Source: Porogramme epimiltina (lineage: Eukaryota > Basidiomycota > Agaricomycetes > Polyporales > Polyporaceae). Taken from it: a stretch of DNA of 64,000 nt. This document shows, one piece after another, positions 36,741-46,026 of this stretch. The notes under the pieces are model-generated. The model made no database searches and was not told the origin of the DNA. It saw nothing but the letters and a program-made list of their open reading frames with translations. The stretch lies in contig FTLJ01000087.1 of the NCBI GenBank assembly GCA_900155495.1, positions 32,866-96,865 on the forward strand. The letters run 5' to 3'. Position 1 is the first letter of the stretch; every line of letters starts with the position of its first letter. Both the position numbers and the translations under genes were made by a program.

Positions 36741-38994
36741 ATGTGGCTCCTCAACACTCATACCGCGGAACTCAAGTTCTTTCATGGCACAAACGATGTA
36801 CCCGGCGGATACGCAATCCTCTCACACGTATGGGACTCTCCAGAGAATGAAGACACATTCCAGAGAGTGAAAGGCGCATTCAAAAGGTGCAATGCGAGGA
36901 TTGCAACACCAGACGATGTTTTACTTGGATCTCAAGGATGTGTCCCAATTTCTTCTCGTGTGGATCGCCTGGAAGCGCAAGTCAAGGCTCTTGCTCAAGT
37001 GCTCACGTCTTCAATGCCCGAAAGCAATACAGCAATTGAAGATATCTTATCCATGGTTGACTTTCCCACGCGTTCTGCCTTGTATTCTTTGGAGGAAGAT
37101 ATCTCTTCCGATCCACTCGCGACTAGTTCTCCCACAAATGCAAGAGAACTGCTATCTCCAAAAATACGCAGCTTCCTACTTCTAGCGGAGTCGCATGGGT
37201 TTGATTGGGGGTGGGCGGACACATGCTGCATCGACAAGACGAGTAGCACGGAGCTGTCCGAGGCGATTAATTCCATGTTCCTCTACTACTCACAAGCAGA
37301 GGTCTGCTACGCTTATCTGAGCGACGTCTCCTCTGGCCATTCTCCGAATGCTCAAAATTTACAGTTTGTCTCCAGCCAGTGGCATCAACGCGGATGGACA
37401 TTGCAAGAGCTCATTGCATCCAAGCACCTTGTCTTCATGTCGAAAAATTGGACTCGTTTGGGAACAAAGTACGAACTCGCGGATGCAATGGTAAATGCCA
37501 TTCCAGGAAGCCCTCCCATCTCCGTGTTGCGGTTCGAAATAGAGCTGGACACAATAAGTGTGGCGGCGCGCATGTCCTGGGCGGCTCATCGCCGCACGAC
37601 GCGGGTAGAAGATCAAGCGTATTGCCTCTTCGGCCTCTTTGGAATCACTATTCCACTACAGTATGGGGAAGGTCGCAATGCGTTTTACCGCCTGCAGGAG
37701 GAAATTATGCGGGCATCTCCGGACACATCCCTCTTTGCATGGGTGCCCTACTCCGATGTGGAGGACGGCGGGTGTACAATAGAGAAAGTGAACGACTGGG
37801 AGGAACTCGCGGGGCCTGCTAGTATAGTGTGCTATGACCCTGACCCGGGGTCTGATCTCTTTCGTCAACTTCTTGCGCCATCGCCAGAATACTTCAAGAG
37901 AACTTGCCACGCCAAATTTTTCCCAAGAATAACACGATGGGATGGAGCAGTCGTTGATCCAATCGTTGTGAGTCGTAAATTCCCGCAGCATAATACCGCA
38001 TACTCACTTGACTTGTAATTCGTCCGGTCGTAGGGTAGAGCAGTCTCATTTACACCGACTCCTTTCGGTCTTCACGCGTATCTCCCGTGCGTTTCGCTAA
38101 GCAATGGGTGTATTGTAGTGGACATATTCTGCGGTTTCAGTGAAAACGTCGCCGACAGCCCGACCAGGATCCAATCTATCTACCTCGTCCTCCGTCGCGA
38201 TCCCGCGGACGCACACAAGGAATATCCACTCTACTATTGCGAGTACACCCCTCGTCATTATTCCAAACCCTCCCAGGGTCCGGGCGTCATTCCACGACCA
38301 CGTTTTGTACACTTTCCCGACGTATCTACCCGGCTGCCTTTCAAGAGCGTCTCTCGATGGAAGGATATCTACATCTCTCTTCGCCCACCGCAACACCCCG
38401 CTCTTCATTCGGACCGCGGGGCTTTGCTCATTCGTCCGCTCACCATTGGCGTCTCGCCTCCTTTCCGTATCAAACCGTCCACACTGGTCGCGCTCAAGAA
38501 CAAATGCGGTATCTATCTTGATCATGTGTCCCCGGTGTCTATTCCGTGGAATGGTTTCCCTCCCGTGGAATTATTCTTTCGGAGATACGATGTCACAATG
38601 TCTATTGGGCTTGGTCGATGCAATGCTCAACCGAGAACGGCTGCCTCAGTATGGCACGCGCACTACATAATCGCTGTTGGCGGTTTAGAGGGATCTCCTT
38701 CGGAGAGCCCTCACGATCTCTCACACAGGTGTGAGGAAGACCACGTGCAAGCTGGAAGTATCCGACGGTGGAGATTTAGGACACTCAAGAGCATTAAGCA
38801 AGTGGTAGTGATAAAATTTGCAAACAGCCTCATGGACGGCCTCATTGGAGAGACCCTAGAGGTTCAATTTGATTACCAGGTACCTGACGCCGTGATGAAA
38901 GTGGTACTAACTATGCTAATACCATCCCTACCTTCAGCAGCTGTGTGACGAAACAAACGACGATAACGAAATGGAAATGATTACGAGCGCGTGA
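36741..38994 (+). CDS. HET7: HET-domain protein with coiled-coil insert and unknown C-terminal domain
   Basis: Exons 36741-37967, 38034-38879 and 38941-38994, in phase, 708 aa. It starts MWLLNTHTAELKFF, then GGYAILSHVW. An insert of about 110 aa includes a heptad stretch SSRVDRLEAQVKALAQVLTSS (about residues 70-91). LSPKIRSFLLLAESHGFDWG and WADTCCIDKTSSTELSEAIN follow near residue 158. WHQRGWTLQELIAS carries Ser in place of the usual Pro, and the DUF8212-like block is TTRVEDQAYCLFGLFGI, then IPLQYGEGRNAFYRLQEEI. The C-terminal domain: FTPTPFGLHAYLPC, DIYISLRP, PPFRIKPSTL, VSIPWNG, IGLGRC, HYIIAVG and HRCEEDHVQAGS. A last short exon adds an acidic tail (CDETNDDNEMEM). It pairs with HET6 in sequence and layout but remains complete. 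Confidence 0.92.
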
Positions 38995-39744
38995 GGTGAA
39001 GTGGAATGTATGAGGGGAAGTGAGAAAGGGAGGGCCCTTGTTTTTCGTGATACTGTGTACAGATTACACGGGAGTTGAATGCTTTTATATTATTGTCCTA
39101 GGAGTTGAGAGTATACGGATGTACCTATGTAATGATGTACAGTCGGTGTCAGCTGAGGAGATGCTGACTATGAATTTGGCTCCACCTTGGGACTCTGGAA
39201 TCCAGGAGAAGATGAGAAGATAAATATACGCTAGTCGTACGATACGGTCAATCTCAATCCATTACTAGGCACAGAAAATGCGAAAACTGAGGGCTGGACA
39301 TGAAGCGCACTTAGAGGTCAAGTAAGGTTTGGGAGGCCGTTGAGCTCTGCTATATGTGGCTCGTATTGTGCGTAATGTATAGAGATGCACAGGAATAGGG
39401 AGGTTGGAGCGGTATTTGTATTACGCCAACAAGTTGGCATGTCATTGTCGCAGTCCCGCCGTACATATGTCACAATTTAAGCATGCTCATAGGCTCCAAG
39501 AGCAAAAGAGCTTCATGAGTTGTAGAAGGGCCGATAAATGTTGCAAGAGAAGGAGGAAATATCACATGTGCATACTTTTTGGGAACAGTTTCTGGGCTGG
39601 CGAAGAGTATGAGCTGGGCCGTCTGAGTGTTCAGGACCGGAGCCACGTGTAGGGCCAAAGCATCCGAAGGTATAATCATACTGGCTGTTGAACGCACCGG
39701 CACGGTGTAGTATCACGCGATGAACTAGCATGCGCGTACTAGTG
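38995..39744. other. Spacer with a dead HET 5' end
   Basis: About 750 nt after HET7. The only content recognised is the HET relic at about 39551-39655 on the minus strand. The rest shows no domain. Confidence 0.4.
39551..39655 (-). pseudogene. Relic of a HET gene 5' end
   Basis: On the minus strand the sequence reads VLNTQTAQLILFASPETVPKKYA, matching the array start WLLNTxTAELxLFASPExVPGGYA (closest to HET5). The expected ATG is ACG, about five extra bases interrupt the first codons, and the GGYAILSHVW motif is degraded to KKYAHVIF. No downstream HET motif follows. It is a dead fragment. Confidence 0.65.
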
Positions 39745-40590
39745 AATAATCGTGAACTTGTGGATAGTACTGTAATTTGGCGAGAAGCTGAACTGTTGAA
39801 GAGTGGGCCAGACTCCGGGGTGTCCTTCAGGTGGAAGTGCGGCTCGAGTATTAAACGTCATGTCGTAAACAGCAGCCGTGCGCTCGCCGCTGATACAGTT
39901 CTAGTCAGCAGGCGAGGTCACGTGCGATCACGGATATCGGGGAGACTATTTGGCTGTATTTGTTCCCTCTTGCACTGGGCGCTTCTGGGACTGCAGCCAG
40001 TAGTATGCCGGGTGCTAGCAAGGTCACTGGCTTCCAGCGCACTCCTTCGAAAGCTGACGAACTCCGCCGAGCCTCAGTGGTCTTTGCAGGACTCTGCAGG
40101 CATCAACAGAGGCTTGTTGACGTGTGCCAGTAGGCCGGTGCCTGACGCGGACACGCTGTCTGCCAACGTCCGCAGACTCTGGAAGTCTTCCCGGACTGTC
40201 TTAGGTTTTCCGACTCAACATCCCCAGCTGCTCCCTTCTCAGCTCTATTCACTTAGTCATGCCCCTAGCAATCTACGCTCCTCCCTCCTCTTCCCTCGCA
40301 CCATACACCTGCACTATGTGATCCCCGCATCGGCTCCGCGCCATCGACTTCAGCACAACCTCTCATGGATAGCCTAACGGTATCTATGCAATATGGCCTC
40401 TTTGCGCAGCCAACACTCGCTGCTAAATTGCATGCGACTTTACACCGCCGTCCATCACTCCCGTTCTTGGACTGAACACTTGGAAACAGAGACACGGAGC
40501 CATCCAGAGGTATGGCAGCACGGTGCCTACCTCTCCTCGTCATAATTCTGTCCTGAGTGCTCATGCAGTCGTCATCAGCGTATCGAAACC
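39745..40590 (+). repeat. Long direct repeat, left copy
   Basis: This stretch matches about 43660-44315 in the same orientation, with many substitutions and some indels. Shared blocks include ggctcgagtattaaacg, catgtcgtaaacagcag, gcgcagccaacactcgct, and cccccgttcttggac versus cccgttcttggac. The 215-aa open frame across it (39730-40377) is not kept in the right copy, so I do not call it a gene. The repeat ends where the copied MFS fragment begins. Confidence 0.75.
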
Positions 40591-41345
40591 CCGTAGGGCG
40601 AGTATACATTCCATCAGGCTCTCTATCAAGCCTGCGATCTGACCCCCTCCTCCTTTTCTAACCTCAACAGCTTGGAGATAATCGTCTGTCTCGTCCCTTC
40701 CCTCATCGGCGGCGCCGTCGCCGTCTCCTGTGTCGGCGTGCTCCTCGGCCCAATGTACCCGCTCGTTGTGAACCACGCGCGGAACGTCCTCCCACCCTGG
40801 CTCCTCTCGGGCTTGATTGGCTGGATCGCGGGCTTCGGCCAAGCCGGGTCCGCGTTCCTCCCGTTCTTAACCGGCGCGCTCGCGTCCAAGATCGGGATTA
40901 AAGTCTTGCAGCCTTTGTGAGTTTGTTCGCTGTTCCTAGTGCGTCGGAGTGTATCTGACCAGCATTGGATGTAGGGTCGTGTCGATGATGACGGTCTTGG
41001 TTGCCGTGTGGGCGTTTGTGCCCCATGGGCCTCGGAGATTGGAGTGACTTCGTGCAGGCAGCGCGCGCACCAAGCTCGTCGATCTCGCCAGTTTGTCTTA
41101 TGACTGGCACTTATGCGAGCTCTCTCCCACACTTTTTGCGTGTTGAGGCTACGACCCAATATATGTCGCTGCTCAACATACACATCTCTGTCAACTACCC
41201 AAATATACTCAAGCTATTCGACATCACTACTGCTACAAACACCCAATGTCACTAGCTCAAGAGAAAGATACCAATATCAGATGACGAGTTTCACGGGATA
41301 CATGCACGACGTCTTGCCACGACCGGTTCTGTTAGTAGTCATCAT
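40590..41345 (+). pseudogene. Duplicated 3' end of the MFS gene
   Basis: A copy of the last part of the 24-26 kb MFS gene in the same orientation. It starts at the end of exon 12 with the same GC-type donor (gggcgagt, about 40597-40604), includes exon 13 (40671-40916) and exon 14 (about 40975-41047), and extends about 300 nt past the stop. The exon 13 frame is fully open and differs from the source at only a few residues (for example IVCLVPSLIG for IVWLVPSLIG). The N-terminal ten or so helices are absent, so it cannot make a carrier. Confidence 0.8.
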
Positions 41346-42171
41346 GGCCCTTCAGACCGCCGTCGGGCCTTAGACCCAACAGCTAAGTCACTATCCAAAG
41401 CTTCACTAGCTTATGATGCGTAGTGAGAAGTGTTACGAATCAATCTCTCAATGTACATACCGTCTAGCCATCAGATTGAGGACCACCTGACGTTCTATCC
41501 ATCGCCGGCAGACACTAGTGGTGTTCTTTACCGCGTAATGACCGCATCGCTTTCTACCTCCGACATCTAGGCAACAAGATTCCCTCCCCCATAAGTTTCT
41601 CTGACAGTTCATCATGCGCCTCCCGAACCTTGTTGAAACGTGTCTTCCCAATTCAATTTACCCCGAAGGCTGTAGTTCCAGAGGTAGTCAGCAGGAAGAG
41701 ACTAATTGCTAGTGTGGGAGGACGTCACAGATATGGGTTGTTCATAAAGATTCAACCATAAGTCTTACTCCGATGAACGACTTCCCTACGGTGAAAGACA
41801 CCTCAGAGGGATCATATCGTACCACCTGTTACCCTTATAACGATCAAATTAGTATATATATTCATAAATGTTTACCGCAGGCAAATGCCACAACCTTCAT
41901 TGCAGTTGATTTCACTCCCATGGACACTCCAGAAAGTCGTATGGCAAGCGTTACCATTATGCGGTCGTACGTTTGTAGTGGACATGGCTGAGCTACATCG
42001 CTTTTCGTGTTCAGGAACGTTTTATACGGTTGTTGACATGTAGTGTTTTGAGTTATCCAGGAGTAACAGCGAACTTCACAGTACGAGACAGGCGGGAAGG
42101 CGGAGCTGGAAATGCAGTGACATCATCAGTCGCGGGCCGCAAACAAGGCTATGTCGCGATATCAAACACAC
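41346..42171. other. Spacer 3' of the terpene synthase
   Basis: About 800 nt with only short ORFs (such as 41773-41991 plus) and no recognised feature. Confidence 0.4.
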
Positions 42172-43521
42172 CTAGGCTGCGGTAGTGTTAGGAGAAGATA
42201 CCGATTCAACACCGGTACCTTTCTCGAGGTTGTCAATATTAGGCAATTCGACCAGCTCACGGCGGAGCGTGGGGTTTCGGGAATGCTTATGGAGCATGGG
42301 TACCAGGCGTGTTCTTTGGTACTCGAGGCCTTTGCTACCAAAATAACGGCCGGATTCGAAGTTCCAGCAGTCGTTGCTGCGCGGCCAGTTGGCGAGGTGC
42401 TCGATGTAGATTGCAAGGTCATGATCGACCTGTGTCCCGAACGACGGCAAGCGCTTGAGGGTGTCGAAGAAGCGCGTCTCGACGTCTTTATGGTAGTCAG
42501 CGGCCCAGACCATCGCACCGTCGAAGTCTGTGTTGAATTGGCTCATCGCCACTATGAGAATGTTGTGCCGGTCGTCCCCAGTCGCCTGTTCCTTGTTGTA
42601 TGAGACGATGTCCTAGAGAGCATTAATGGTTACTACATTGCAAGCGTCGCTAAGCTTACATTGTCGATGATAATGAGAACCGTAACAAGATACTCGAGTT
42701 CTTTCACGACCGGGTGGTAAAAGGCGTCATCGGGGATTGCAAGGTGGAGTTCTCCTGGTACAAATGCAGGACGTGCACCGATGTTCTCCCGGCGAGTCTC
42801 TAGGTATGTTTCTATGGTGTGGTGGGTGTTATTGTCACGATCATCGGCTTGAGTAATGATAGAGTGAAGATAGTCGGTGAATGATTCAACAAAATGCTTT
42901 GCTGCTTCGGCAGTCGCCGTCGTACGGCCACGATACCAGAACCTCCATAGGAGTTGTTCAGATAATGGCAGATAGAAAAAAGGAGTGGTTAGAGATACTT
43001 ACTGCCGAGTGATCTCTCCGAGTACAGTTTCACCCTTTGGACGAGGCTTCTCAGGGTTGTTGATAGCGTCAATGACAATTCTGACTATCTCACGTACGCC
43101 AGGCGTTGGTTCGACATCGGTGTACTCCTCAATAATAAAGAATACATTCATTAAATCGATTCCAGTTCTGAGGGCATCTACAAGCCATAGCTTAAGGGAC
43201 TCCCTATCCCGAATGAATGAAAGACAGCAAGCACTTACCACGGGAGATATCCGGATATGCAAGGGACGCGAGATAGCCCCCCTTGCACTTCTCATAAACA
43301 TGAAGGGATTCCGGGGTGAAAGGGTTGAAGGACTTGAACCATGTTTCGGACTCCTGATTGACCTCGTTGTGGTGAGGATTAATCTTCCGGGGCCACGGCC
43401 ACGCCGCCATCGTGTCCGGAAGATAAAGATATTTCTTCGTCTGACTTTCCTCGTTTCTAACAATCATATATCTTGTGGTTTCGAGGCCGAGGAAAGGGGT
43501 GGGGGAAGTAGGGATGGACAT
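42172..43521 (-). CDS. Sesquiterpene synthase (basidiomycete class I terpene cyclase)
   Basis: Cyclises farnesyl diphosphate to a sesquiterpene using three Mg ions. Complement of 42172-42612, 42660-42942, 43003-43177 and 43239-43521; phases agree, 393 aa. The N-terminal part MAAWPWPRKINPHHNEV and the later WFKSFNPFTPE match the fungal family start. The Asp-rich metal site reads FFIIEEYTDVE (near residue 115), with Glu where the first Asp of D(D/E/N)xxD is expected. The conserved Arg/Lys region and the second metal site NDIVSYNKEQ (NSE motif NDxxSxxKE) are intact, split by the last intron after N. The Arg-Tyr pair near the C-terminus appears as SGRYFG. Introns of 47-61 nt are normal. No prenyltransferase, P450 or other tailoring gene is adjacent, so this is an isolated synthase. 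Product not predictable. Confidence 0.9.
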
Positions 43522-43659
43522 GTTTTATTGTGCTGCGGGCCGTTGAATGAGGAAGTAGACAGATAGTCCAAAACGACTGTTCACGGAACGAGCACTGTTC
43601 TTCTGGGTGAATCAGGTAGGATCAGGGTGTGGGAATAGCGAGTTGGGGCAACCGTGAAC

Positions 43660-44315
43660 CTGTGAATAGTACTGTGACTTGGCGAGAAGATGTCCTACAA
43701 GTGGATGCTCGGCTCGAGTATTAAACGCCATGTCGTAAACAGCAGCGGCGCACTGATACAATTCTAGTTAGTGGCAGGCGAGGTCAACGACCGCGGAATC
43801 CGGATGTCGGGGACCCGGGAGACTGTTTGGCCATATTTGTTCCCTCTTACAATGGGCGCTTCTGGGCTAGGATTCTGGTGCCTGACGCGCGGTCTGCCAA
43901 CGTCGTCGAACTCCGGAGGTCTTCCGCTGTCTTTGGTTTCCCGACTTAACACCCCCAGCTGCTCCCTTCTTAGCCCTATTCCCTCAGTTATGCCCCTAAT
44001 AATCTACGCTCCCCCCTCTTCCCTCGAACCCTACACCTGCGCTATGTGATTCCCGCCTCGACTCCGCACCATCGGCTAGCCTGCACAACCCCCCATGGAT
44101 AGCCTGCTGGTACCATCAAACCTCGCTTCTATGCGCAGCCAACACTCGCTACTCAATCGCAGGTGACTCTATACCGCCGTCTATCACCCCCGTTCTTGGA
44201 CGGAACACTTGGAAGCAGAGGCTTGGGGCCATCTAGAGGTACGGCAGCTCGGTCCGTACCCTCCCTTATCATAGCTTTGCACTGTCTCCTCGTACAGTGG
44301 CTATCAGCGTACACT
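43660..44315 (+). repeat. Long direct repeat, right copy
   Basis: Diverged, shorter copy of 39745-40590, same orientation, lying just upstream (on the minus-strand sense) of the terpene synthase start. Together the two copies bracket the MFS fragment and the synthase. Homology ends near tatcagcgta, the same point where the left copy meets the MFS fragment. Confidence 0.75.
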
Positions 44316-46026
44316 AGGGTGCCGATCGAAATTGGAGACAGGCTCGTTCACGGAGGCAGCAATAGATGCATGGCACGGGGAGAATGGTGCGTCCGTAATC
44401 TCAGATATGCCGTGTAGAAGCGTATAACCGTTTCCTCACTCCGCCCACGTTCTCTCCACTCGCATCATCTACCCCAGCCCGCCGATGACGACAATGAACC
44501 TCGGATGCCCAACGAAGGCGCCTTACCGAGTCAGATGACAAGTAATTCCAACGAGCACCCCACTCCCCGCCAATCGCCGCCAAGGAGGATGTCAGCTCAA
44601 CAATTGGGCGAACAGCCTAGAAGGTCACCTCGAGGTTCAGGAGTCCAAAGTGGCGCTGCATAGGCGGGTACCGGAGGTACAACGGCTAGAAGCCCTCGAG
44701 ACATGGGCAGGAGACAAGGGATGCGACGTTTATAGAGGGAAAGCTCAGTACGTTCCTACTGTACAACTGCGTCGTGGGGCGAGAAAAGGCATTCTATCCA
44801 AGGGCGCACAATCTACGCTACGGCATTGTCGCACATCGTTTTAGTGGAGGCCACGGAGATGGTAGAACAATGCTTAGGCAGCTCGTATGTGTTTGATAGT
44901 CTCTCTAGTCCGTGATACCGTGACCTATTTGTGATTACAATCTATTGCTGTATAGGCCACTTTTATGACAGTATCTATGGCCTTGCCAGCCATAACACGA
45001 GTCGTTCCCGATCGCTACGGCACAGCAGCGTTACGGCCGTGCCGGTGGATGTCGTGCATATAGGCGGAGTCGACCTGTCGCCGCGGTGATTCGGACGTCC
45101 CGCGACGAAGCGCCCGTGGCCGCTTTCGGACAGGTCTAGGTCCTCGCTTTGTGCGGCGGCTCGGTCTGTGCTGGAGGTTGTCATGATCAGTGCGGGGTTG
45201 TGCATACAATAGAGAAGAAGACCGGGAAGTGGATGCACAGGCGCGGCGGGACACCTGAAGAAGAGCGGGGGCAGTGCAATGAGCCGGTGACGGGCTCAGT
45301 CGGCCTGCGGACGCCAACATTGGCCATTGCAGTCAGAAGGTCCTGCGGCGCACGGGCCGAGTATCTCGGGAAGGCGTAGATATGCCATAACGGCCGGCGA
45401 CATCAGCCAGAGACCATGTCCCCTTGCCCCGCCGCCCGCCCGCCCAGACCCTGCTTTCAATCCGACGCGTTTCTACTACCAACGTAGTTTCTATCAGTCA
45501 CATGCAAGCTGGAGCGCGGCAGCGGAGGTAACCTCTATGGCTTCCCATGCGACGAGCCACGTACGGTATTTTCCCCAGATTTCCTGTACGAATTTCTCTC
45601 CATTCTATCTGTCAATGCTGTGCGTGGCAGTTGCAGATTCTATGACGTCCTGAAAGCTTTACCGCAAGCGGACGTCGACGTCCCGACCACCATGAGGCGG
45701 CCACGAGACATTCACTGCCATTTCCACGTAAACCTACGCGACCGTATTCCTATGCGGCCCAGAGGTGCACACCTTTAAATTTCAGTAGACTCACCTTCGG
45801 CCAGCATTCAGCATACCCCCCTACAGGCTACCAGGATCTCCTGCCACTTCACTCATCTGAGGGCTTGAGGGACAGGTGAAAGGTTCCACATTCACACAGT
45901 CCACCGGTATCCATTTCTAGCCCTTATCCTTCCTGCGTGCACGTAGATATCCCGTCGTCGCGGTGAGTCTCACAGTAGCATCCGACAGCGCATAATGCAA
46001 TGCTCACGGTGGCTATCGCTAGTGAT
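44316..46026. other. 1.7-kb spacer upstream of HET8
   Basis: No supported gene. The part at about 45700-45750 (attcactgccatttccacgtaa and onward) resembles the region about 58625-58670 upstream of HET11, so it probably holds the HET8 promoter. Confidence 0.45.
45704..45750 (+). promoter_or_regulatory. Upstream element shared by HET8 and HET11
   Basis: The sequence around cattcactgccatttccacgta is closely matched at about 58628-58650 upstream of HET11. Both copies lie about 280-325 nt before the respective ATG. This indicates that the promoters were duplicated with the genes, or that a shared control element is conserved. Confidence 0.45.

Noticed and set aside
39730..40377. 215-aa plus-strand ORF
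   Set aside because: It lies in the left direct repeat; the right copy has indels that break this frame, so it is not under coding constraint.
39745..44315. DNA or LTR transposon as explanation of the direct repeats
   Set aside because: No transposase, reverse transcriptase or integrase motif, no TG...CA ends and no clear target-site duplication were seen.
42172..46026. Terpenoid biosynthetic gene cluster
   Set aside because: Only the cyclase is recognisable; no P450, oxidoreductase, transporter or regulator with an intact frame lies beside it. The SDR at 49 kb is separated by HET8 and a long spacer and duplicates with a HET gene instead.
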